A DNA stretch of 64,000 nucleotides from Geosiphon pyriformis. Its lineage: Eukaryota > Glomeromycota > Glomeromycetes > Archaeosporales > Geosiphonaceae. Both the position numbers and the translations under genes were made by a program. Each line of letters opens with the position of its first letter. Position 1 is the first letter of the stretch. The notes beneath the pieces were generated by a model that worked only from the letters and a program-made list of their open reading frames with translations, did not search any database and had not been told where the DNA came from. This document shows, piece by piece, positions 22,495-32,406 of the stretch. Location: assembly GCA_016748015.1 (NCBI GenBank), contig JAAOMT010000523.1:551719-615718 (forward strand). Reading direction: 5' to 3'.

Positions 22495-23475
22495 TGTTAT
22501 CAGTAGAATTTTAGCTATTAATTAGCAGGAAAATTACCCTTATAATTCCTATAATTAATTAGTATATTAATATCATTCCAAATTATCATTTATTATTTAA
22601 TCAATTATCACATATCACGATTTAATTAAATAATCCAATTAGTATAACAGAAAGTAAAATGATCAAATTACACAATACCCTGAACTTTGTAACATTCAAA
22701 AATTCGCCAAAATTTACAAAAATTCGCCGAAATCTATAAGAAATTCGCCGAAATTATGAATAGTTCACCCAAATTAATCAATAGTTCAGCAAAATAACTT
22801 GTAGTCCATCAAAATGTATCTTTAGTTTGCCAAAATTTGAGCAAAGAGAAAAAGTGCAAGTTCATAGACTAATACTACAACAAGTTGTAAAAAAGAAGAG
22901 CTTTTTTCTTCAAGAAAATGTATCTTACTTTAGATTTATCACTTAGAACCATTCCTACACACACAAAAAGAAATAAATATCAAATAATTCGAAAAACCAA
23001 ATTCTTTAATTATTGTACTTGGAAAATCCCCAAAACCCAATTAACGTTTTGAAATTGATTAGCTACCAATTTCAGTAAACTGTTAGTGACTCCAGGCCTG
23101 TATAGAAAACGTTTCTCTTAACAGAATTCAATTTCTTTTACTTTTCTTTTATTTTCTTATTATAATAATTAGGATAGCCTACAGACAAGATTCTTATAGA
23201 AGAGTTGACTTTCACAACAAAGTAACTACACATTTTTAGTAAGCTTCCAGACGAGCAATTTTTGGGAAAGAGTTGACATTTACTATAACATAACTACATA
23301 AAATAACTGGCAAAAAATTGGTCATTCTACTTAGAAGCCCAGCAGTTCAAATTATAGGAGATAATTTGAAGATAAATTCAGTTACTGGAGGTCCAACTAC
23401 TTCCTGGAAACGTGAATTCATAGCAAATTAACATTAACAACATTCAAGAAAAGAGACCAAAAACCACCAGTAAGA
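22495..23475 (+). repeat. G2a 5' LTR
   Basis: 981 bp from TGTTATCAGTAGAATT to CCAGTAAGA (normally GGTAACA). The U3 array at about 22725-22860 consists of AAATTCGCCGAAATT-type units that keep several CpG pairs, followed by looser units (TAGTTCACC, TAGTTCAGC, TAGTTTGCC). A weak TATA-like GTAAAAAA follows near 22885; the 3' LTR has TATAAAA there. Confidence 0.9.
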
Positions 23476-23493
23476 TTTGGTGCTCTTTCACGG
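23476..23493 (+). promoter_or_regulatory. G2a primer-binding site
   Basis: TTTGGTGCTCTTTCACGG follows the LTR end. TGGTGCTCTT would pair with a tRNA ending AAGAGCACCA. The same core follows the LTRs of G2b (35970) and G1c (minus strand, up to 53350), and in a mutated form G1f (60674). I have not assigned the tRNA. Confidence 0.6.
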
Positions 23494-23522
23494 AAATAAC
23501 ACAGCAAACAACAAACTTCAAA

Positions 23523-25250
23523 GTGGCAACCACACCAGACACAACAATTCTAGAGTATTATCAGTTAATTTACACCCATTGCAAGCAGAGATTTAACATC
23601 CCAGACAGAATTGAAATTGTTGAAAGAACACTCTACCAATATATTAAAAACTGTATTAACAATTATCTTCTTGGAAATTACAACATTTCAGAAGTTAGAA
23701 GCAATCTTTACAATAATCTAGTGCACTATTCACAATTAAGAACTGAAGATCTTAACAGTGAAACACTTGCCATCTACTTTCAAGAACTCAATTACAACAT
23801 TATCAAGTATTGTGAAGAAAAATACCCAGTACAGTCTAAATACTCTCTTGACTTTGAATCAGAAACAGAAACAGACAACAAAGGCAAACAAAAAGTGAAA
23901 CAACACTCAAAAACTGCTCCAAACACTCCAATACTACCAAAGACAACTGCCAAACACTTGCAAACACCTGAACAAGAAACAAGTGTCAAATTACCACTTT
24001 CTATTACACCATTTCCAATTTCACTTGCTCGACCACAAACACCAAATTCATCACTTAACCATTTTTTCAGACCAGAAGATTTTCAGTCACCTAGAAATCC
24101 TACTTAACAGCAGAAACCTATATTAACAAGCACTAATATTATTGAATACTTGCAGAAAAACGAAAGTGATCATTCAGAAAATTTGGAAAGTGAAGAAACT
24201 GAATCAGAACAAGGAGAAGCCACAGAAAATAAAAAGGAAATAACAACTGCTTACATTGCAAAAATTCCAGAATTCACTGGTGAAGACAATAATACCAGTC
24301 CTCAAGAATGGCTTGACAAAGTTCAAAAAGCAGGAGATACAAATGGTTGGATTGCAGCAAGAATGCTCAAAGCAATTCTCTACATTCTCCAAGGAACAGC
24401 AGAAGAATGGTTTGAAAATTTAGAAGAACCATTTGAAAACTGGCAAGTATTCAAAGATGCTTTTCTACAACAATTCACCGACAACAATATCTCTATCACT
24501 CTCAGAAATTGCTTTTGCAATATCAAACAAGAAACATCTGAAACTGTTATGACTTATCTTGGAAGATTTAACAAACTTCTCAGATGAATCCAACAATTGA
24601 AAACCAATGACTACTATTCTGATGCTCAAATTCTGAATTAGTTTATAGCAGAGTTAAAAGACAAACTGATTAAGAAAGTCTGTCCACATGCTCCAGCAGA
24701 CTTAGCAACTGCTATTAGACATGTAAAAAGCTATAAAATAGCAATGGAAGAAGCAAATCACAGCAAACTTGTAAACTTTACAATTAGAGAAACCAGTTCA
24801 GCAGCTGAGAAGAAGATAGACCAACTCACAAAAAAGGTTCAAAGCTACTTCACAAACCAACAATAACAGCAACAACAACCACAAAGATATCAACCCCTAC
24901 AATGATGCAACCAAAACAATTTTGGATCACCATCCAACAACCAACCTCAAAATTGTCATTATTGTGGAATTCCAGGACACTGGAAACAAGATTGTAGAAA
25001 ATTACAAAGAGACCAACAAAACAGAAGTAATCAATGTTACTCTTCACCACAACAATTTTATTACCAATCTCCCCCACCAACTTATTATTTACCAAGACCA
25101 CAAAATCAAAACAGTTACTATCTACCAGCTCTACAACCAATGCAGCAACAATATCAGCAACTTTTACCAATTCAGCCATATCAGACACCACCCACTCAAC
25201 AATATCAAGTACCAGCAAGAAGATTGATTTAACATAACCAATTTACACTC
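23523..25250 (+). pseudogene. G2a gag
   Basis: The N-terminal helical domain (TILEYYQLIYTHC, YQYIKNCINNYL) leads to a disordered Ser/Thr/Pro/Gln stretch, then the capsid domain (24240-24840: KIPEFTGEDN, AILYILQGTAEEWFE, FTDNNISITLRN, MTYLGRFNKLLR). An intact CCHC knuckle follows at 24954-24995 (C-x2-C-x4-H-x4-C), then a Gln/Tyr/Pro-rich tail. One frame with stops at 24105, 24585, 24640, 24864 and 24903. No ATG lies between the primer site and the conserved N terminus; the homologous start reads GTG. Confidence 0.85.
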
Positions 25251-25254
25251 CAAA

Positions 25255-25960
25255 ATCAATTGCAGAGTAACAACAACAGAATCAATCCAAATAACCAGTT
25301 GGTTCCCCGAAATTCTGGTCAGCAAAGACCCAATTACTATCACACTCAATCCAGTTATCTTACAATACCAGAGGAATCAGATTTTCAACAAACTGCACTT
25401 TCTGAAGGTAAAGTTGCAGCACCAAGATCAAACCCTTCCAACCACAACATTCTACCAGCTCAAATTGCCCAAAATGCCAATTTGTCAGATATATTTCTAT
25501 TTGAATTTGAAGCAAATAAATCACCATTTCTGTTTAATAATACAGCAGTTAATCAACAGAAAGCAATTACTGCTATGTACACAGAAGCTATAGTGGAAAG
25601 AAAACTCATTCGCTTAATCTTAGATAGTAGATCGGCTGGAAGTATCATTACTTACCAGCTGATACAACAACTCAAACGAAATGTAAACAGACCAGCTCAA
25701 ACAGTTATTGTCACAGCTGATGATATGAAGAAGACTCCAGTAAGAGAAATTGATAATTTCCTCTTTTCAATTGATGGAATCACCATTCCAGTTAAAGTTC
25801 TTGTTATGGATGCACCCCAATACTAAGCTCTAGTCAGAAATAATTGGCTTCTTAAGGCCAATGCAAACCTGAACTGGGAAATTCAAGAACTTAAAATTTT
25901 ATATCAAGAACAATATACCATAGTACCTGCAACTTATGGTACCTTTAACAAATGATCAGA
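25255..25960 (+). pseudogene. G2a aspartic protease
   Basis: ITAMYTEAIVERKLIRLIL precedes the active-site loop D-S-R-S-A-G at 25623-25631 (Gly to Arg). SIITYQLIQQL, IVTADD and a NNWLLKAN block follow, in the order seen in Gypsy retropepsins. Same frame as gag. Apart from the active-site change and the stop at 25824 the domain is well preserved. Confidence 0.84.
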
Positions 25961-25984
25961 AAAAGCTCTAATATTTGAATTTGA

Positions 25985-26790
25985 AGAAGAAAAAGAAATG
26001 CCACTTACTGAAACCTACATGGCTCTTGGATCACCATCCAATTGGGCTGAGGAAACAGAACCAGAGATTTTCGAAGAATCAAGAAGATGAAAGAAAGTTA
26101 GATATTCTACACCAGAATCACGAAAAGAACCACCATACATTCCACTAAAATGCAAAGATTGCAAAAAGAAGCTTTCATCTATGGGAGCCTGTATTTCCCC
26201 AGAAAAGGAATACAAAACTCACACTTGCTACTTCTGCAAGGCATGCCATAAAGAATAATTTGGATTCCCAAAGAGAAGTGGAAAATGGGACAAAACTCCT
26301 TGTCTTACTTGTGGAGAAAGACTACCAGAAGAATGCAATTGGATTGATGTAGCAATGAGAGGAGGAGTATGTAATTAAACCTGTCAATATGCTCTATCAA
26401 TTTCGGAAAAAGTCAGAAGAAAAACACTATTTGATGCAGCATACAACAGTGCTTTCAATAAATGTTACCACTACCCTCATAATGCTGAAATAATTTTTGA
26501 CTTAGCAATGGCATTGATCAATAGAGCCACCCAAGAAGATGTTTGCCAAATGAAAGAAGCTAAATACATTGAGTATACTATGGAATTAGCTGGATTTGAT
26601 TATGAAGATAAAGTAGAAACCTACCACCAAATTGCAAGTCACACATATCCGACCAAAAAAGCTCAAATTCAATGATTAGAGCAAATAAACATTCAATTGT
26701 GTGAAGAATGTGTTATGCCTTGTGATGACCAATGGTGTTTAGAATGTTATGCTCTTAGCATTCCTCTGCTGGATGAGAATGATGAAAATG
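25985..26790 (+). pseudogene. G2a Cys-rich double module
   Basis: Module A (about 26140-26400): CKDC, KKLSSMGACI, CYFCKACHKE, KWDKTPCLTCGE, CNWIDVAMRGG, VCN…TCQYALSIS, giving eight or more ordered Cys in CxxC and CxxxC pairs. A helical linker (YEDKVETYHQIASHTYPT) follows. Module B (26698-26755) is CEECVMPCDDQWCLECYAL. It reads as two zinc-ribbon-like folds between protease and dUTPase. Not a family I can name; it might bind nucleic acid or help packaging, which is inference. Confidence 0.75.
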
Positions 26791-26869
26791 AAATCGAATT
26801 TGGAGTATTTAAACTAGTAGAAAAACTACCAACCACCCCATTCTATCTTCTTAAAAAGCAACTACCTCT

Positions 26870-27700
26870 ACAACTTAAATATTTTGACAACCATGGCCAA
26901 GGAATCAGACCAGAAAAAACACACAAAATTGATGCCAGATATGACCTAAGATACCCAGAAAAAGATACTTTGGTTCTCCAACCAAAGTCTTTGACAAAAA
27001 TCAATCTCAAAATTGCTCTTGAAATTTCACCTAAAGCAATAGTTCAAATTGCCTCCAGATCATCATTGGCAAGCAAAGGAATCAATATTAGAGGAGGAGT
27101 TATAGATGCAGGATACATTGGAGATATTATCATCATGTTGCAGAATGTAACAGACAAACCATTTAAGATTGAACATGCTGAAAAAATTGCTCAAGCAATT
27201 TACCTACTCTTAATCAATATTTCGGGTCTACAATCAGTTAACAACAGAGAACAATTGGGAAAAAGTGAAAGAGGAATTCAAGGTTTTGGTTCAACTAGAC
27301 GATTTACAGTTCTAGTAAACATAGCTCTTAAAATACAAAATGAATCTCATCAGATTCTTCAACTTCCCCAACCAATTACTATTTCACCTTTTGGAGAACA
27401 TCACGAAATTTACACTTGCTCAAAACCCACTACTACCCAACAAATCTTTGAATCCAATAAACAAATCTGTTTGAAGCATGAAATCTCAATTCCAAACATT
27501 TATATTTCCAAAGGAATAAAAAAATTTTGAGTTACATTTTACAATCCCAATAATTACTCTATTGTTTTATTAAACAAATTAGAGATTAGAATCATACACA
27601 GCAATATTTTTCAAGATGAAAACCCTCAAATTGTCTCTAATTTTATCGAAATTGTAAGGCACACTCTACTCCCAAATCCAAATATCATTTCCATCACTGA
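26870..27700 (+). pseudogene. G2a dUTPase with C-terminal extension
   Basis: All five trimeric dUTPase motifs are readable: ARYDLRYP (1), IASRSSLASKG (2), GGVIDAGYIG (3, catalytic Asp kept), EKIAQAI (4) and RGIQGFGST (5). The core (about 26925-27300) has no internal stop; motif 1 has Arg for the usual Gly. A stop at 27528 follows in the extension. This is the best preserved dUTPase here. It would lower dUTP near reverse transcription in the cytoplasmic particle. Confidence 0.9.
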
Positions 27701-27719
27701 AAACTACCATCTTTTGAAA

Positions 27720-28690
27720 GAAAAACTCTCTTATATCAACATGAGTCTCTTAGAACCTCAACAACAAAGACAATTGAAACAATTGATAGCTGAATTTCCA
27801 AATATATTTGCAAAAAACAACAATGATCTAGGAAAAATGGATATTGTTCAACATCAGATCCATACAAAAGATGCTCCACCAAAATGTCAGCAAGCTTACA
27901 GAGTGCCACCTGCCAGTTACCAATTCATCAGAGAAGAAGTCCAGAGAATGCTTAATAACGGATTGATTCAATCATCAAGAAGTCCTTGGGCCTCACCAGT
28001 AGTCTTTGTCAAAAAGAAAAATGGAAAAATCAGATTTTGTGTTGACTATTGCCAATTAAACAGTGTGACAATTGGAGATGTCTACCTTCTTCTAAGAATT
28101 GATGACATGTTAGATGCTTTAGGAAAAGCCAAGTTTTTCTCAACTTTGTACTTAGAAAGTGGCTACTGACAAGTCGAAATGGACCCAAAAAACTGACCCA
28201 AAACAGTATTTACCACCCAAGGAGGAAACTATGAGTTCAATGTTATGCTTTTTGGACTCTGCAATACACCAACAACATTCCAATGACTCATAGATGTTGT
28301 ATATAAAGAACTCTTATGGCAATCAGTAGTTGTTTATCTTGATAACACTAATGTATACTCACCAAGCTTTAAAGCCCACCTCATTCACCTGCAAAAAGTT
28401 TTTCAATGATTATGGAAAGCAAGATTAAAGTTAAACATTGAAAAATATCACTTTGGAAAAACAAGCTTGATTTTTCTTGGACACATAGTTAGTAAAGATG
28501 GAGTCAAACCAAATCCAGGAACAATTAGTGCTGTCAAAAACTTTCAAACTCTCAGAAATACCACTGAACTACAAGGATTTATAGGATTAGCCTCTTACTA
28601 TCAAAAATTCATAAAAAAATTCTCAAAAATTGCCAAACCACTCAATTATCTTACCAACAAAAATGTGCCATACAAATAGACTGAAGAACA
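27720..28690 (+). pseudogene. G2a reverse transcriptase
   Basis: IVQHQIHTKDAPPKCQQAYRVPPAS, WASPVVFVKKKNGKIRFCVDY, QLNSVTIGD, and a catalytic box Y-L-D-N at 28335-28346. Then FGKTSLIFLGHIVSKDG, and GLASYYQKFIKKFSKIAKPLN. Stops at 28167 (GY-stop-Q), 28194, 28284 and 28407 are TGA; several are shared with G2b. Confidence 0.9.
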
Positions 28691-29150
28691 ACAAAAAGCT
28701 TTTGAAACTCTCAAAACAAAATTGACAACAGCCCCAGTTCTTGCTTACTCAGACTTCAACAAACAGTTCTAATTAGCCACTGATGCTTCACACATAGTAT
28801 TTGGTGTCATTTTATCACAATTAGATGAAAATGGGCAAGAACAAGTCATTGCCTATGCTAGTAGAACACTCAAATCAACAAAACTAAAATATGGCTCAAC
28901 TGAATTAGAAGCTGCTGCAGTCATCTGGGCTCTTAAACATTTTCAACAATATCTGAAGAATGGAAAAGAATTTAACATTATAACAGACAATATTGGTCTT
29001 AAATGGCTCAATAAAAAGAAAATTGAACAAAGTACCAAACAGTCTTGATGGAATGACTTCTTAGCAGACTACAAATATATTGTACATCACAAACCAAGAA
29101 AAATACACACTAATGTTGACAGCCTCTCAAAGATGAAACAATATTAATAC
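28690..29150 (+). pseudogene. G2a RNase H
   Basis: Reads LATDASHIVFGVILSQLDE, QVIAYASRTLKSTKLKY, STELEAAAVIWALKHFQQYL, ITDNIGLKWL, then HHKPRKIHTNVDSLSKM. The last segment is the Gypsy pattern of catalytic Asp near the end of RNase H. A Gln-rich linker (29140-29205) joins it to integrase. Confidence 0.88.
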
Positions 29151-29203
29151 CAACATCAACACCAATAAACTGAACAGCAGAACAAACAACAAAATCAACA
29201 ACA

Positions 29204-30588
29204 ATGAATCCAGAAAACTACAACAACATCAAAAACTATTTGGAGACCCTCACCATGCTAGAAAATTGGTCCCCAAGTAAAAAACATCGATTACAACACC
29301 AATTCAAACAATATTTTATACACCACAACAAAATCTATTACAAAAATCGTAAAAACCCAAACCAACCACTCAGATTAGTACAAGAAAATGAAAAAGAAAC
29401 AATTTTATATAACATGTACACAGATCCGGCTTCAGCACACTTGGAAAGAGATGGAACAATTCAAAGAACTCTTGAACATTATTTTTGGCCTTACATGCAA
29501 AAAGACATTTGATAATATGTAGAATCTTGTGATAGTTGTTAAAGAAGAGGAGAAACTCACTCCACAGAACCTTTAAATCCAATCAAAGTTGGACAACCAT
29601 TTGACAGAGTTGGAATTGATTTAGTCGGATTATTATCTATCACAACCCAAGGAAATTACTATATTGCAGTAGCAGTAGATTATCTTACCAAATGACTTGA
29701 AGCTAGAGCCATCCAAAGAGCAGATGCAAAATTAGTAGCAAATTTTATCTATGAAGACATTATTTGTAGACATAGATGTCCAATTGAACTCTTATCTGAT
29801 CAAGGAACACATTTTGTGAACAACTTGATACAAGAAATTTGTGAATGATTCAATGTCAAAAGACCTCTATCATTGCCTTATTACTTTCAAACAAATAGAC
29901 TTGTAGAATGTTTCAACAGAACATTGTGTAAATCATTGGCCAAAATCTCAACAAATTTTGAGCAAGAATGGGATATCTTTATTCCATCAGTGTTATTAGC
30001 ATACAGAATACTTAAACAAGATACTATGAAACACACACCATTTGACCTTACTTATGGAAGGACAGCAACATTACCAATTAATTTCACAGTAAAAACATAC
30101 CCAGTGCAACCAATTAATAAAGAAAACTTTCAAAAAACACTTCAAAGAAGGGCCTACACTCTTCTCAGTACACTGGAAGGAAAAAGAAGAATAGCAGCAA
30201 CTCACATTGAACATTCCCAAGCTCAACAAAAAAAAAGACATGACAACAAATTACCACCCATTATCAACGAATTAAAGTTGGAAATAAAGTTCTCTTACAT
30301 AGAACTAAGGCTGAAAAACAATGGAGTGGAAAATTTGAAAACAAATAGGACAGACCATTTTATATTCACGAAATTTTAGGCAATGAATTATACAAGTTAA
30401 GACTTGATGACAAAATACTAGCAAAAGTTGCACATAGAGACAGATTGAAACACTATTATTTCAGAAACAATCCTGAAACATTAATTCCACAAATTGGTAC
30501 ATATTCCTCTTTAATTAATTCTGAAGATATTCCCCAAAATTTAGAACCAATAATTATAATAGAACAACAACCAAACTTAAACACTTAA
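29204..30588 (+). pseudogene. G2a integrase
   Basis: MNPENYNNIKNYLETL leads to the zinc domain (TDPASAHLERDGT, CDSC near 29533), then the DDE core: GIDLVG (about 29618), LLSDQGTHF (about 29793) and VECFNR (about 29904), with 35 residues between D and E. The C-terminal domain carries FYIHEILGNELYKLR, shifted in frame near 30280. Several TGA/TAA/TAG stops. It lies one frame back from RNase H because one A is missing in the linker. Confidence 0.88.
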
Positions 30589-30690
30589 ATTTTACAATAA
30601 TTCTCTAATAAAAACACAAAGACAAAAATAGTAAATAATTACAAAACACCCAAAACCAAAAACAAATAAAAACCTCATATCCAAAAATAA

Positions 30691-30719
30691 TTTTCTTTAT
30701 TCTCTCTTTTCATAATTAG
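30691..30719 (+). promoter_or_regulatory. Pyrimidine tract and TTAG before G2a accessory ORF
   Basis: In A-rich plus-strand DNA, a 19-base T/C-rich run (TTTTCTTTATTCTCTCTTTT) is followed by CATAATTAG and, 11 bases later, by the ATG of the accessory ORF. It looks like a 3' splice site. G2b has the same arrangement at 43061-43091. Confidence 0.45.
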
Positions 30720-30730
30720 TCAATTTTATC

Positions 30731-31436
30731 ATGATTATTCTCCGAAATATTCAACAAATATCCCAAAAGTTAATGTTAATCTTGAAAATACTTCCTGACT
30801 TATCCATAATGATTAATGGAAGTCAAATTAATTATATTCAGAAAGAAACCACAGCCCCAGTAGCAAATTATTCACAGAACTATCACTCCTATAAAAAAAA
30901 CAAGAAGTCACTCTGAAAATAGGTTACCAAGACTTTTAAAGCAAGCACTAGAAGAAAATTTTTTAATTGCTCCTATTGACATTCCACCAAATACTACAAT
31001 GCAACAAAAACTTCTACTACTTTTCAATAAACAGAACAATGAACACACTTCTATTTATAAATACTTTCACATTGGAAAGACACTTTATGAACGAAAACTG
31101 GAACTTGAAACAACAAATCTTACTCCTAAAGCTATAAAAAAACAAATTCATAATGAATTCAAAACAGCAGCTGGACCAACAAACACTTACTACAAACTTA
31201 GAGCAGCTTTTAGACTCTATGATTTGTTTAATACTTGTGAAAATGTTCTACAAAATCTAATACTGCAACCAATGAAAGTCCAATACATTGGCAAACTCAC
31301 AGAACTGAAATTTCAACAATTTTCAGACCAGATTACTTCAATTATTTTAGATCACTATCTCAATATCATAGATAGTGCTTGGACTTTGATAGAGCTCAGT
31401 CTTGAGAAGAAGATTATGTTACCAGTAGAATTTTAG
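30731..31436 (+). pseudogene. G2a accessory ORF in env position
   Basis: About 235 codons. The N terminus reads RNIQQISQKLMLILK, then LPDLSIMINGSQINY. The second half (30999-31436, open) has YKYFHIGKTLYER, LTPKAIKKQIHNEF, TNTYYKLRAAFRLYDLF, ENVLQ, and it ends LPVEF with its stop inside the LTR. One frameshift lies in an A run near 30890; G2b keeps one frame. The RAAFRLYDLF-type helix recalls a repeated domain in Glomeromycotina proteins (memory only). No membrane segment. Function unknown. Confidence 0.68.
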
Positions 31437-32406
31437 CTATTAATTAGCATGAAATTACCCTTATAATTCCTATAATTAATTAGTATATTAATATCATTTC
31501 AAATTATCATTTATTATTTAATCAATTATTACATATCACGATTTAATTAAATAATCCAATTAGTATAACAGAAAGTAGGATGATCAAATTACACAATACC
31601 CTGAACTTTGTAACATTCAAAAATTCGCCAAAATTTACAGAAATTCGCTGAAATTTATAGAAATTCGCCAAAATTATGAATAGTTCACCCAAATTAATCA
31701 ATAGTTTAGCAAAATAACTTGTAGTCCATCAAAATATATCTTTAGTTTGCTGAAATTTGAGCAAAGAAAAAAAGTGCAAGTTCATAAACTAGTACTACAA
31801 CAAGTTGTATAAAAGAAGAGCTTTTTTCTTCAAGAAAATGTATCTTACTTTAGATTTATCACTTAGAACCATTTCTACACACACAAAAAGAAATAAATAT
31901 CAAATAATTCGAAAAACCAAATTCTTTAATTATTGCACTTGGAAAATTCTCAAAACCCAATTAACGTTTTAAAATTGATTAGCTACCAATTTCAGTAAAC
32001 TGTTAGTGACTCCAGGCCTGGATAGAAAACGTTTCCCTTGACAGAATTCAATTTCTTTTATATTTTTTTTATTTATTTTTTATTTTCTTATTATAATAAT
32101 TAGGGTAGCCTACAGACAAGATTCCTATAGAAGAGTTGACTTTCACAGCAAAGTAACTACACATTTTTAGTAAGCTTCCAGATGAGCAATTCCTGGGAAA
32201 GAGTTGATGTTTACTATAACATAACTACATAAAGTAACTGGCAAAGAATTGACCATTTCACTTAGAAGCCCAGCAATTCAAATTATCTCCTATAATTTGA
32301 AGATAAATTCAGTTACTGGAGGTCCAACTACTTCCTGGAAACGTGAATTTACAGCAAATCAACATTAACAACATTCAAGAAAAGAGACCAAAAACCTCTG
32401 ATAACA
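31417..32406 (+). repeat. G2a 3' LTR
   Basis: 990 bp from TGTTACCAGTAGAATTTT to CTCTGATAACA, preceded by a purine run GAGAAGAAGA. TATAAAA lies at about 31807. The first 20 bp also encode the end of the accessory ORF. Immediately right of 32406 is minus-strand G4y. Confidence 0.92.

Larger units (their letters stand above)
22495..32406 (+). mobile_element. Ty3/Gypsy element G2a, both LTRs present
   Basis: 9.9 kb with all expected parts in order. 5' and 3' LTRs share a small insertion (TTAAATAATCC) absent from the G2b LTRs and differ by roughly 4% over the first 380 bp as I count by eye. The four-base flanks do not match (ATAG left, GTGT right). The left flank is plus-strand G4 gag and the right flank is minus-strand G4 dUTPase. 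Confidence 0.93.

Noticed and set aside
22311-22514. Separate small gene ending SVEF
   Set aside because: It is G4x gag running into the G2a LTR; the last codons are LTR sequence.
24585-24587. TGA reassigned to Trp or Arg in this genome
   Set aside because: TAA and TAG interrupt the same genes, and TGA replaces both Trp-like and Arg-like positions. C-to-T decay explains it without a code change.
24850-25218. Long minus-strand ORF opposite G2a gag
   Set aside because: It is the reverse of a Gln/Asn/Tyr-rich gag tail, giving a Val/Asp-rich reading without domain features.
29110-29210. Programmed -1 frameshift between RNase H and integrase in G2a and G2b
   Set aside because: Both copies have integrase one frame back, but for different reasons: G2a lacks one A before the ATGAATCC block and G2b has a net 11-base insertion in the Gln-rich linker. 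One original frame explains both.
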